Shown: piece after piece, positions 44,322-53,372 of the stretch | Layout of the letters: every line of letters begins with the position of its first letter | How positions within the stretch are numbered: the stretch's first letter is position 1 | NCBI GenBank assembly: GCA_026415695.1 | Contig: JAOAGP010000039.1 | Coordinates: 1 to 64,000, forward strand | Origin: Thermodesulfovibrionales bacterium | Lineage (GTDB): Bacteria; Nitrospirota; Thermodesulfovibrionia; Thermodesulfovibrionales; Dissulfurispiraceae | Length of the DNA stretch: 64,000 nt | Direction: 5' to 3' | Program-made: the position numbers and the translations under genes | The notes under the pieces: model-generated | Database searches by the model: none | The model's input: only the letters and a program-made list of their open reading frames with translations | What the model was told of the DNA's origin: nothing

Positions 44322-46256
44322 ATGGAAAAGTATTTGAGTGTGTATCGCAGAAGTCTTGAAAATCCTCAAGAATTTTGGGCAGAGGCAGCTGACAAGATCA
44401 CATGGTTTAAAAGATGGGATAAGGTTTTAGACGATACAAACAAGCCTTTTTACAGGTGGTTCACAGGAGGGGAACTCAATACCTGCTATAATACCCTTGA
44501 TAGACATGTATTGGCAGGCAGGGAAAACCAGATTGCCCTTATCTATGACAGTCCTGTAACTAAACAAATCAAGACCTTTACATACAAGGAGTTGTTAGAA
44601 AAGGTATCAGTCTTTGCTGGTGCTTTGAAGAGGGAAGGGATACAAAAGGGTGATAGGATTGTCTTATACATGCCCATGATACCAGAGGCAGTAGTTGCAA
44701 TCCTTGCCTGTGCAAGACTTGGTGCGATTCATTCAGTGGTATTTGGGGGTTTTGCCCCAAATGAATTGGCTGTAAGGATTGATGATGCTACACCTAAACT
44801 TGTAATCTCTGCCTCTGGTGCAATTGAGGTTACAAGATTGATTCACTACAAACCCATGCTTGAAAAGGCTCTATCTATTGCAAGACATAAACCTCAAAGA
44901 TGTGTAATCTTTCAGAGACCTGAGGTAAAGGCAGACCTAAATCCAGAGATGGACATTGACTGGAATGACTTTATTAGTGGTGCCAATCCTGTTGATTGTA
45001 TCCCTGTTAGTGCTACAGACCCTCTTTACATCCTCTATACATCAGGCACTACTGGATTGCCAAAAGGTGTAATGAGAGACAACGGTGGTCACGCAGTAGC
45101 ACTTCGATGGAGTCTTGATAATATCTATGATACCCATGAAGGTGAGGTGTATTGGGCTGCCTCTGATATTGGGTGGGTTGTTGGACATTCATACATAATC
45201 TATGGTCCTTTATTGACAGGATGCACTACTATTTTATACGAAGGTAAGTCTGTTGGCACTCCAGATCCGGGTGCATTTTGGCGAGTAATCTCTCAACACA
45301 ATGTCAAGACACTATTTACTGCACCAACTGCCTTTAGGGCAATAAAGAGAGAAGACCCTACAGGTAGTTATCTCTCAAAGTATGACATGTCTAACTTCAG
45401 ATACCTCTTTCTTGCAGGTGAAAGAACTGATCCTGATACATACCATTGGGCTTCTAACCTTTTAAAAGTGCCAGTTATTGATCACTGGTGGCAGACCGAG
45501 ACAGGATGGCCAATAACTGCTAATTGTTTAGGTATAGAAAGACTTGAGGTAAAGCCCGGCTCATCAACAGTGCCTGTGCCGGGATATGATGTTAGGGTAG
45601 TTGATAGGGATGGGACGGAATTAGAGGGTAAAAAAGAGGGCTACATAGTTATCAAATTGCCTTTACCACCGGGCACACTTCCGACACTCTGGAATAACGA
45701 CCAGAGGTTTAAAACCTCGTATTTGGATAAATTTAGGGGTTACTACTTTACAAGCGATGGTGGGTATAAAGACCAAGATGGTTATGTGTTTATAATGGGT
45801 AGGGTTGATGATGTGATAAATGTTGCAGGACATCGGTTATCTACAGGAGAGATGGAGGAGATCATCTCTAAACATCCCGATGTTGCCGAATGTGCTGTCA
45901 TAGGTGTCCATGACTCTCTAAAAGGACAATTGCCTGTTGGGTTAGTGGTTTTGAAATCAAATGTTGTGCGAAATGAGGAGGAAATAGTTCAGGAACTGGT
46001 TAAGATGATAAGAGAGGAACTCGGACCGATTGCGTGTTTTAAAAAGGCCTGTGTTGTATCAAGGCTTCCTAAAACCCGCTCTGGAAAGATATTGAGGGGG
46101 ACTATGCGTCGCATAGCTGATGGTGCTGAGATTATCATACCTCCCACCATTGATGACCCAGCAACACTTAAGGAGATTGAGGAGGCATTAAGAAAGATTG
46201 GTTATGCGAGACAGGATTCTGAATTTTTTGTCGGGTGCATGAGGATAGATGAATAG
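44322..46256 (+). CDS. prpE: Propionyl-CoA synthetase-like acyl-CoA ligase (PrpE/ACSS3 type)
   Basis: AMP-forming short-chain acyl-CoA synthetase, 644 residues. P-loop-like YTSGTTGLPKGVMRDNGGHA: the RDNGGH wording is typical of the propionyl-CoA synthetase branch rather than acetyl-CoA synthetase. Others: DHWWQTETGWPITAN, YYFTSDGGYKDQDGY, GRVDDVINVAGHRLSTGEME and the catalytic Lys in RSGKILRGTMR, whose acetylation inactivates such enzymes. It starts 7 bases after GGAGG and has its own upstream gap (103 bases). Acetate as substrate cannot be excluded. Confidence 0.9.
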   Translation: MEKYLSVYRRSLENPQEFWAEAADKITWFKRWDKVLDDTNKPFYRWFTGGELNTCYNTLDRHVLAGRENQIALIYDSPVTKQIKTFTYKELLEKVSVFAGALKREGIQKGDRIVLYMPMIPEAVVAILACARLGAIHSVVFGGFAPNELAVRIDDATPKLVISASGAIEVTRLIHYKPMLEKALSIARHKPQRCVIFQRPEVKADLNPEMDIDWNDFISGANPVDCIPVSATDPLYILYTSGTTGLPKGVMRDNGGHAVALRWSLDNIYDTHEGEVYWAASDIGWVVGHSYIIYGPLLTGCTTILYEGKSVGTPDPGAFWRVISQHNVKTLFTAPTAFRAIKREDPTGSYLSKYDMSNFRYLFLAGERTDPDTYHWASNLLKVPVIDHWWQTETGWPITANCLGIERLEVKPGSSTVPVPGYDVRVVDRDGTELEGKKEGYIVIKLPLPPGTLPTLWNNDQRFKTSYLDKFRGYYFTSDGGYKDQDGYVFIMGRVDDVINVAGHRLSTGEMEEIISKHPDVAECAVIGVHDSLKGQLPVGLVVLKSNVVRNEEEIVQELVKMIREELGPIACFKKACVVSRLPKTRSGKILRGTMRRIADGAEIIIPPTIDDPATLKEIEEALRKIGYARQDSEFFVGCMRIDE

Positions 46257-46267
46257 GGGTTAAACCT

Positions 46268-47506
46268 TTATAGTGATAAACCAGCAACAAACTTCAGGAA
46301 ATCCTTTAGCAATTTAGCATCGTAAATCTGGGGGTTTTTTGACATCTCCTGAAGTATTTGAGTTCGTTTTATAACAGGATACTTGTATCCCCTGACCCTC
46401 ATTCTTTCAAATGTATCAGACAGGGCTATTATCTTTGAAAAATGATGAATCTTATCCCCCTTTAATCCATACAGATATCCGCTGCCGTCTTCCCTTTCAT
46501 GATGGGTAAGTGCTACTATCTTTGCAACAGAGGGTATATCCATGTATGGCTCAAGGGATTCTTTACCTTTTAATACATGAGACCTATAAATCTGTCTTTG
46601 CAACTCATCATGTGAATCCTCTTTAGCATCGTCGTCGATGTAGATTCGGCCTATATCATGAAGTATTGCTGAAATACCAAGATTAAATAGGGAGTTGTCA
46701 TCCATGTTCATCACATGACCATGCATCATAGACATAAGGCATACATTTGTAGAATGTATGTATAAATAGATGTCTGATACATCAAAGAACAACATCTTGC
46801 CAGCAACTGTAAAATCATTCTTAATCAAACCAATGAGTAGGGTTATGTGTTTGTATAGTTTTAAAAGGGTATCTTTTGAAAGGCAGTTGTTTCTAATCTC
46901 TTCAAATACCCTAAAACACCAAACCTTGAGTTTTTCCCTCCTAATCCTCACCTTAATCAAGACATCTTGAATCTCGGGATTATCAAGCAGATTGTCTAAA
47001 TATGTATAATAAGTGTCAATATCTGTTTTACGGATTGCAATGTCTGCGTTTAGGTCAAGTAGTTGTTTGTATGAAGATTCGTTTTCAATAGAAAAAGGCA
47101 ATTCTCCATAGACAGGAAACCTCAAACCTCCAATACAAACCTTCAAAGGTAAGCCTGACCCCAAGACCATTTTGTCTATGATAAACCATTTATCACGGAA
47201 CTCCTTGTATCTTGATTCAAAAAATGTCGGGTCTAATATCATGTTTCTTAACTTTGCTGCACTTTGTAGATATTCGTTAAAACTCAACGCATTAGCCTGC
47301 CTAATAAAGAATCTACTCAATGCCTGTTTCTTTATCATCTCTTGTGCAAAGTAACTATAGGTTGACCCCTTATCAAGAAGTGATTTATACATTGTGCCAT
47401 CGTAAGTGTATATCTCAAAAGGTATCTTACTGCCCGGCACAAGGGAGTCAAGACTGATAGGGATATACCTTTCTTCATCGGAATCTATGGTATATGTCTT
47501 TTTCAT
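46268..47506 (-). CDS. HD-domain protein, degenerate HD-GYP relative
   Basis: 412 residues. N-terminal segment ISLDSLVPGSKIPFEIYTYD, then YSYFAQEMIKKQALS, is paralogous to that of the gene at 29.7 kb. The C-terminal domain (about 245-400) keeps HSTNVCL, ISAILHDIGRIYI and a LTHHEREDGSGYLYGLKGD segment. The HD motif is intact, but GYP is GSGY-L and the usual DxYDAM is DTFERM. It may bind or hydrolyse cyclic di-GMP poorly or act as a receptor. Convergent with the acyl-CoA ligase gene and divergent from the receiver-NuoE gene. Confidence 0.78.
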   Translation of the reverse strand: MKKTYTIDSDEERYIPISLDSLVPGSKIPFEIYTYDGTMYKSLLDKGSTYSYFAQEMIKKQALSRFFIRQANALSFNEYLQSAAKLRNMILDPTFFESRYKEFRDKWFIIDKMVLGSGLPLKVCIGGLRFPVYGELPFSIENESSYKQLLDLNADIAIRKTDIDTYYTYLDNLLDNPEIQDVLIKVRIRREKLKVWCFRVFEEIRNNCLSKDTLLKLYKHITLLIGLIKNDFTVAGKMLFFDVSDIYLYIHSTNVCLMSMMHGHVMNMDDNSLFNLGISAILHDIGRIYIDDDAKEDSHDELQRQIYRSHVLKGKESLEPYMDIPSVAKIVALTHHEREDGSGYLYGLKGDKIHHFSKIIALSDTFERMRVRGYKYPVIKRTQILQEMSKNPQIYDAKLLKDFLKFVAGLSL

Positions 47507-47631
47507 ATTTTCATCTTGTAAATTGTTTGATGTATCATAATAGTCTTTTCGTAAAATGTGCCTGCTTCTTCACTTTTACCCTCATATTTTGGTAGTATTT
47601 ACATCACACTTTTTAGAGGGAGCGATGACTT

Positions 47632-48492
47632 ATGAGTTCAAATATACTCATCCTTGACGATGATATTACAATATTAACTGGTTGTAAGAAGGTTCTCCGT
47701 GCTGAGGGGTATGATGTTATCACAACAAATACAGCAAAGGAAGCACTTGATATACTCAATCAGCACAGCATTGATGTTATCCTTACAGACATTGTAATGC
47801 CTGAAATGGACGGTATGGAATTTATCCGAAATCTTCGTGCATCAAGACCAGACTTACAGGTAATTATAATAACAGGCTATCCTTCACAGGACACACTAAG
47901 AGAGGCATTGAGCCTCAAGGTTATTGATTACATACCAAAACCATTCTCACCAGCGTTGTTAGTTGAGGTGGTAAAAAAGGCTGTGGAAGTCAAGGAAGAT
48001 GGGGTTAAGAAAACAATTCCTCACTCTTTAGAAGAGGAATTTCCAAAAGAAAGTATAGATGAGATTATCAAGAAGTATAAGAATAAGACAGGAGGTATTA
48101 TCCCCGCACTGCTTGAGGCTCAAGAGGTAGTTGGTTACCTGCCAAAGAACCTTCTAAAATACATCTCAAAGAAGATGAGGCTCTCAACAAGTGAGGTTTA
48201 TGGCATAGTGTCTTTTTATTCTTTTTTTAGTCTAAAACCACGAGGCAAACACAAGATTAAGGTGTGTTTAGGGACAGCCTGCTATGTAAAAGGGGCAGAA
48301 GAGATAATCAACAGATTTCAGAAGGGCTTGGATTTACAGGTGGGTGGTATTACCTCTGATAGAAAGTATTCATTGGAGACAGCCAGATGTCTGGGTGCAT
48401 GTGGGTTAGCACCTGTTGTGATAGTAAATACGGACACCTATGGGAGTGTCAACCCAGTAAATGCCCTTGAACTTCTAAAACAATACGACTAA
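47632..48492 (+). CDS. Response-regulator receiver fused to NuoE-like [2Fe-2S] subunit
   Basis: 286 residues. Residues 1-122 are a complete receiver (acidic residues in LILDDDITI, Asp53 in ILTDIVMPEMDG, Thr in IITGYPS, Lys in IPKPFSP). Residues ~138-286 are a NuoE/HoxE thioredoxin-like ferredoxin: LLEAQEVVGYLPKNLLKYIS and VYGIVSFYSFFSL, with ligands Cys212, Cys217 (VCLGTACYVKGAEE), Cys253 and Cys257 (RCLGACGLAP). No nuoF or hydrogenase gene is adjacent. It could connect phosphorylation to electron flow, or be an electron-bifurcating complex subunit with a regulatory domain; both are inference. Confidence 0.87.
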   Translation: MSSNILILDDDITILTGCKKVLRAEGYDVITTNTAKEALDILNQHSIDVILTDIVMPEMDGMEFIRNLRASRPDLQVIIITGYPSQDTLREALSLKVIDYIPKPFSPALLVEVVKKAVEVKEDGVKKTIPHSLEEEFPKESIDEIIKKYKNKTGGIIPALLEAQEVVGYLPKNLLKYISKKMRLSTSEVYGIVSFYSFFSLKPRGKHKIKVCLGTACYVKGAEEIINRFQKGLDLQVGGITSDRKYSLETARCLGACGLAPVVIVNTDTYGSVNPVNALELLKQYD

Positions 48493-48506
48493 TCCCTTTT
48501 TAAGAC

Positions 48507-49187
48507 TTGCAACAGCAACCTACAGTATCACGACTACCCAATTTTGATGATATACATTCAAGATACGATATCCTAAACCGTATCCTTTCTTTAGGATTTG
48601 ATAAGACTTGGAGACAGGAGATGTCTAATATCGTAATACAAAAAGGATGCAAGACAATACTTGACCTTGCATCTGGCACTGGAGACAGTGCCAAAGACTT
48701 GATAAAAAATGGCTGTAAGGTTGTTGCATTAGACTTAAGCCAAAAGATGCTATATAATGCAGTCACAAAGATTAACTCACATCAATTTATGCCTGTTATT
48801 GGTTCTGGTTATGAGATACCTTTTAAGGACTGCACCTTTGATGCTGTAACATGTGCCTTTGGTATCAGAAACATGCACTACACCACAAAGGCAATAGCAG
48901 AGATATTTAGGGTTTTAAAACATGGTGGATGGATATTTATACTTGAGTTTTCTATGCCTCAAAGAAAGACATTCCGTGAGGCATATAAAATCTACCTCAA
49001 ATATTGGGTGCCTCTTATTGCTGGTATCTTATCTAATAGACCTGCATATGAATACCTCGGGGATTCCATCGAGGCATTTCATAGCAGGGAAGAGTTTTGT
49101 AAAATTATCACAGAAAACGGTTTTCATAACTGCCAAGTGAAAGACCTTACACTTGGCACCGTTACTCTATATTTGGCAGTCAAATGA
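48507..49187 (+). CDS. ubiE: Demethylmenaquinone/ubiquinone methyltransferase
   Basis: C-methylates demethylmenaquinone in quinone synthesis, using SAM. 226 residues. FDDIHSRYDILNRILSLGFD is the UbiE N-terminal signature; TILDLASGTGDSAKDLI is the SAM loop; FDAVTCAFGIRNMH and EIFRVLKHGGWIFILEF follow. Start is TTG at 48507 without a recognisable ribosome binding site and 14 bases after the receiver-NuoE gene, so translation may be coupled. Other menaquinone genes are not in the window. Confidence 0.92.
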   Translation: MQQQPTVSRLPNFDDIHSRYDILNRILSLGFDKTWRQEMSNIVIQKGCKTILDLASGTGDSAKDLIKNGCKVVALDLSQKMLYNAVTKINSHQFMPVIGSGYEIPFKDCTFDAVTCAFGIRNMHYTTKAIAEIFRVLKHGGWIFILEFSMPQRKTFREAYKIYLKYWVPLIAGILSNRPAYEYLGDSIEAFHSREEFCKIITENGFHNCQVKDLTLGTVTLYLAVK

Positions 49188-49204
49188 GTAAATATCACCC
49201 AAAA

Positions 49205-49627
49205 TCATTTTTCCCAAAGATACAAACCTGTCTCGTCGTCTAATTGTCTCTTAAAATATCCACCATAAAACGGGACTATCTGATATTCAAGTGCATACAC
49301 AATCGTTCCATTGTATAGATGTCCTCCAATGACACTGTAATCTCTCTTTGAAAGCACAATGTGCAGATGGGCAAATGGTAAGCCATCCTTTAGAGAGATG
49401 TTACCAGTAAGCGAAAGCACCTCCATTGGTTCTTCAAATTCCTTCTCCTCATATGTCTTTTTTTCTTGGTCAAAATAGCCGATCCTTGCCTTTGATACCG
49501 CACCTATTGCACTTATTACACCTGCCACGATGTGATTTTGTGTAATAATCCTTGTCAGTCCTTCAATGATATCATCCCCCTTATTGAGACGCCCTTGCAA
49601 GACCTCATTAAAAACCATCTTCTTCAT
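49205..49627 (-). CDS. PPC/DUF296 domain protein (AT-hook-associated domain)
   Basis: 140-residue single-domain protein of the PPC/DUF296 fold, which occurs in plant AT-hook proteins and stand-alone in prokaryotes, where it forms trimers of unknown function. Visible: EGLTRIITQNHIVAGVISAI, RIGYFDQEKKTY, and the conserved His cluster FAHLHIVLS and VIGGHLYNGT, probable metal or ligand site. It lies 12 bases downstream of the lactate-utilisation gene and so seems to belong to that unit. No AT-hook is present, so DNA binding should not be assumed. Confidence 0.82.
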   Translation of the reverse strand: MKKMVFNEVLQGRLNKGDDIIEGLTRIITQNHIVAGVISAIGAVSKARIGYFDQEKKTYEEKEFEEPMEVLSLTGNISLKDGLPFAHLHIVLSKRDYSVIGGHLYNGTIVYALEYQIVPFYGGYFKRQLDDETGLYLWEK

Positions 49628-49639
49628 CCTAATCCTCCT

Positions 49640-51748
49640 TTATAACAACTCAACTGTGTGATATACCTTGATATCAGAATTTAGCTTATCCAGACCTCCC
49701 TTTATCTGCATCACACAACCGGGACAGTCCATAACAACTGCCTTTGCACCTGTGTCAGTGATATTTTTGAGTTTCTTTGTCAATATTGGTTTTGATATTT
49801 CAGGGAACTTTATGGAATAAGACCCTCCCATACCGCAGCACATATCACTCTCAAACATCTCTTTAATCTCATAACCTTTTTCCCTTAAAAGTTGCCTTGG
49901 CTCATCAAAAACATTTAGTGTCCTCTTTAGATGACAAGAATCATGGTAGGTAATAGTCTGTGGAGTGTTTGTCTTGTCTAATACCAATTCACCGTTGGAT
50001 TTCAGTCTTGTGATAAAAGAAGACAAATCCCAACTTTTATGAGACAGTATAAGTGCCTTCTGCTCATACATTGAGCCTTTTAGCAATTCTAAAAACTCCT
50101 TTTTGAGTGCTGCAGTGCAGGTAGGACATGCTGATATAATGTAATCAGAGTTTTCTGATAGCAATGCATCTATGTTATCAATTGCGTTTTGTCTTGCAGT
50201 ATCATAGTCACCGCTATATCTTGCAGGTGCTCCACAACAGGTCTGTCCTTCAGGGAATAAGACCTTATAACCTGCCTTGTTTAAGACCTTTACAACCGAT
50301 TCCCCGATATGTGGGTAGGCAAAATCAATGAGACAACCTCCGTAAAATACCACTGTCTTTGTTGATTGTGGTTGGGAGATTGATTTTATCTTATCCCTAA
50401 ACGGTGTATCAGAGATAGCAGGAAGGGATCTAAAATCAGCAAGCCCACTTAAAAACATCGGAAGATGTCTTATGTAGCCATCCTTCTCAAATGGCTTTTG
50501 TGCAAGGGATGCCATCCTCAACATCCTGTGGAAGAGTTTTCTATTGTTGACTATCTTAAATATCGCCTTTTGTGTAAAAGACAGCCCTTCTTGTTCTATT
50601 AGCCTTTTTCTAATCTCAAGGATGAGTTCAGGGATGTCTATCTTTGCAGGGCATACCTCTTTACAATTACCACATTGGATGCACAGCGACTGTATGTCCT
50701 TTGACCTTTTTAACTCACCAAACCATGCAGTAAGTATCGTCCCAATGCCACCTGTGTAAACATCGCCAAATACATGCCCACCTACAAGCCTAAAGACAGG
50801 GCAGACATTAAGACACGATGCACAACGGATACACTGTAGTGCCTGTTTAAATACACCATCTTGAGCCATTTCTGACCTGCGATTGTCCATAAGAATGAAG
50901 TGGATTTCCTTTTTGTCTCCGTCAATATTTGGTGTATCCCCTGATATCACTGATACATAACTCGTGATGAGTTGTCCTGTTGCACTTCGTGGAAGTGCCT
51001 TTATTATTGGCACTATGTCGGATACCTTTGGCACTAATTTCTCAATGCCAATTATCGCAATATGTATTTTGGGTAGTGTTGTGACAAGTCTTGCATTGCC
51101 TTCGTTTGTAAGAAGGACAATACTACCAGTCTCTGCAATTGCAATGTTTGCCCCACTAATACCCATGTCTGCATTTAAGAACTTTTCTCTCAATTGTTTC
51201 CTTGCAGTCTTTACCAAACGGGGTATGTCAGATGTTAGCCTTTCATTGACCTCTTTGCTAAACAGATCAGCAACCTCTTCCTTTGTCATGTGTATTGCTG
51301 GTAATACCATGTGTGATGGTCTCTGCCCTGCAAGTTGGATTATCCACTCACCTAAATCCGTCTCTTGAACATCCATCCCCTTTGACTTTAGTGCCTCATT
51401 TAGGTGTATCTCTTCGGACGCCATTGATTTTGATTTGACTATGGATCTCACATTGTTTTTGGTGGCTACATCAAGTATGTATTCCTTAACAGCCTGTGGG
51501 TTGTTTGTCACAAATACCTTTGCACCCCTTGCCTCTGCCTTTATCTTAAACTCGCTGACTAACTCCTTCTGCCTTGATGCAGCATCTCCCTTGATCCTTG
51601 CTATTGTTTGCCTTAATTCCTCAAAGTTTATCCCCTCGTAAGCCTTTTGACGACTAATCCTATATGCCTCTGAAAACCTGCCTAAAGCCCCAGTCAGATT
51701 TTGGTTGCTTAACGCCTCAATTATTGATGACTTAAATCTATCGGTCAC
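49640..51748 (-). CDS. Fused lactate-utilisation protein LldEF/LutAB (LUD-FeS-CCG)
   Basis: 702-residue cytoplasmic Fe-S oxidoreductase. LUD domain about 60-290; ferredoxin-like motifs CIRCASCLNVCPVFR and CIQCGNCKEVCPAKID (about 305-375), two [4Fe-4S] clusters; two C-terminal CCG domains with GGCLIDFAYPHIGE, QTCCGAPARYSG and DSCHLKRTLNVFDE, MCCGMGGSYS. This equals LutB joined to LutA; the same fusion is known in Desulfovibrio lactate-oxidation clusters. With LldG it is predicted to oxidise L-lactate. GTG start one base after the lldG stop, behind GGGGAGGTG. No permease or D-lactate dehydrogenase is near. Confidence 0.9.
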   Translation of the reverse strand: MTDRFKSSIIEALSNQNLTGALGRFSEAYRISRQKAYEGINFEELRQTIARIKGDAASRQKELVSEFKIKAEARGAKVFVTNNPQAVKEYILDVATKNNVRSIVKSKSMASEEIHLNEALKSKGMDVQETDLGEWIIQLAGQRPSHMVLPAIHMTKEEVADLFSKEVNERLTSDIPRLVKTARKQLREKFLNADMGISGANIAIAETGSIVLLTNEGNARLVTTLPKIHIAIIGIEKLVPKVSDIVPIIKALPRSATGQLITSYVSVISGDTPNIDGDKKEIHFILMDNRRSEMAQDGVFKQALQCIRCASCLNVCPVFRLVGGHVFGDVYTGGIGTILTAWFGELKRSKDIQSLCIQCGNCKEVCPAKIDIPELILEIRKRLIEQEGLSFTQKAIFKIVNNRKLFHRMLRMASLAQKPFEKDGYIRHLPMFLSGLADFRSLPAISDTPFRDKIKSISQPQSTKTVVFYGGCLIDFAYPHIGESVVKVLNKAGYKVLFPEGQTCCGAPARYSGDYDTARQNAIDNIDALLSENSDYIISACPTCTAALKKEFLELLKGSMYEQKALILSHKSWDLSSFITRLKSNGELVLDKTNTPQTITYHDSCHLKRTLNVFDEPRQLLREKGYEIKEMFESDMCCGMGGSYSIKFPEISKPILTKKLKNITDTGAKAVVMDCPGCVMQIKGGLDKLNSDIKVYHTVELL

Positions 51749-51749
51749 A

Positions 51750-52274
51750 TTACACCTCCCCTTTTAAAACTAAGATTATCAAGCGTTCAGGACCATGCAC
51801 CCCAATGGTCAAGACCCTTTCAATGTCAGCAGTCCTACTCGGTCCTGTTATAAATGCAAGATACCCAATGTCCTTTGGATTTAGGATATCTAAAACAGTT
51901 TGCATGTCTTTCAGTATGTTGTTTTCTTTGATTATTGCAATGTGTATCAATGGCAGGGAGGATGCTAATCGTTGTGCAACATCAGTGCTATTTTGAACAA
52001 GCGTGCCTGTTTCAGCAATGCCATAATCCATCTCTGTAATGCCTATGTGAGCGGTGCTTGCTATGTCTTTATTCACATCTGTGACTACAGACGGCATTAC
52101 ACTTAAAATCTCATCCTTTGTAAATATCTTACCTAATGCCCAGACTACAGGGGCATTATTGACATTCTCTTTTTTCACAAAGTCCTTTACAAACTCAAGT
52201 GCCTGTTGCTTTGTATCAAATTCCCATACCTCTGCACTTACAGCCTGAGCCTTTGCCTTAAATTGTTCAATCAT
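51750..52274 (-). CDS. Lactate-utilisation protein LldG/LutC (LUD domain)
   Basis: 174-residue LUD-domain protein, partner of the downstream LldEF. Motifs: MDYGIAETGTLVQNSTDVAQ, LPLIHIAIIKENNIL, YLAFITGPSRTADIE and VHGPERLIILVL. The ATG at 52274 is chosen because TTGGAGG lies 7 bases before it and the N-terminus then matches the family; the open frame upstream reaches 52379 but adds an unlikely hydrophobic stretch. First gene of lldG-lldEF-DUF296. Confidence 0.9.
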   Translation of the reverse strand: MIEQFKAKAQAVSAEVWEFDTKQQALEFVKDFVKKENVNNAPVVWALGKIFTKDEILSVMPSVVTDVNKDIASTAHIGITEMDYGIAETGTLVQNSTDVAQRLASSLPLIHIAIIKENNILKDMQTVLDILNPKDIGYLAFITGPSRTADIERVLTIGVHGPERLIILVLKGEV

Positions 52275-52397
52275 ATTATTACCTCCAAGTAAGACATAAG
52301 TAATTAAACAAAAAAGATGGGTAGAAAATATATAGGTTTTTATCTGATTTTTATTAAGCCCTGCCACTATTAAAGGCATATTTTTGCTGTAATAGTT

Positions 52398-52403
52398 TAT
52401 AAT
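52398..52403 (+). promoter_or_regulatory. Putative -10 element for moxR
   Basis: TATAAT 30 bases before the moxR start, in the divergent gap with lldG. No good -35 hexamer is seen. Confidence 0.3.
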
Positions 52404-52433
52404 TAATGATTACAACCTTTTTTGAGGAAAATA

Positions 52434-53372
52434 TTGGCTATTGAGATAAAAAACCAGACGGTCTCAAGGATTATCACATCCCTTGCACCATATCTTCAGG
52501 GAAAAGAAAATGCCTTAAAATTATCCCTTCTTGCCTACTTTTCAAAGGGGCATTTACTCATTGAAGACCTCCCTGGACTTGGCAAGACAAGGCTTGCTGT
52601 GGCACTTGCAAGGGCATTGGGTTTGAGTTTTGGTAGGGTGCAATGCACAAATGACCTCTTACCTTCAGACATCACAGGACTATCGGTATTTAACAAGTCA
52701 ACAAACTCGTTTGATTTTCATAAAGGACCAATATTTAACAACATCATCCTCGTAGATGAGATAAACAGGGCTACACCAAAGACCCAGAGTGCTCTTCTTG
52801 AGGCAATGGCAGAAGAACAGGTTACTATTGAAGGCAAAACCTACAGGCTTCCTGAACCATTTTTTCTCATAGCAACACAAAATCCCCTTGAACACTTTGG
52901 CACTTTCCCATTACCTGACAATCAATTAGACAGATTCTTGATGCGTATAAGTATTGGCTATCCACCTCGTGATTTTGAGAAAGACATCATAAGAGGTGGT
53001 AGTAAGAGGGATACGATAAACTTAATTAGTCCTGTAATTGAGGTTGATGACAGTCTAAAGATGCAAAAAGAGATTAGGCAGACTGTCATAATCTCTGAAA
53101 AGATGCTTGACTACATAATTGAAATCTTACAGGCTACACGGAACAACAAATACATCAAGGTTGGTTTATCTACAAGAGGTGCATTGGCACTTTCTTATGT
53201 TGCAAAGACGAGTGCGTATTTTCAAGACAGGGATTACATAATCCCAGAGGACATCATTGAGTATCTTCCTTACACAGCGCCTCACAGATTGATTTTACAC
53301 GAGCAATACAAGGGTATTGACCAAAGGGAGTTGATACAATCAATACTTCAAGAAGTAAAAATCCCCCTGTAA
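52434..53372 (+). CDS. MoxR-family AAA+ ATPase
   Basis: 312-residue chaperone-like ATPase. Walker A region LLIEDLPGLGKTRLAVALAR; LVDEINRATPKTQSALLEAM is Walker B with the MoxR wording; FFLIATQNPLEHFGTFPLPD is sensor I; the C-terminal lid follows to residue 312. MoxR ATPases are typically encoded with DUF58 and transglutaminase-type genes and are thought to help assemble or activate partners. TTG at 52434, 7 bases after GAGG, is preferred; an in-frame TTG at 52422 is the alternative. Confidence 0.92.
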   Translation: MAIEIKNQTVSRIITSLAPYLQGKENALKLSLLAYFSKGHLLIEDLPGLGKTRLAVALARALGLSFGRVQCTNDLLPSDITGLSVFNKSTNSFDFHKGPIFNNIILVDEINRATPKTQSALLEAMAEEQVTIEGKTYRLPEPFFLIATQNPLEHFGTFPLPDNQLDRFLMRISIGYPPRDFEKDIIRGGSKRDTINLISPVIEVDDSLKMQKEIRQTVIISEKMLDYIIEILQATRNNKYIKVGLSTRGALALSYVAKTSAYFQDRDYIIPEDIIEYLPYTAPHRLILHEQYKGIDQRELIQSILQEVKIPL

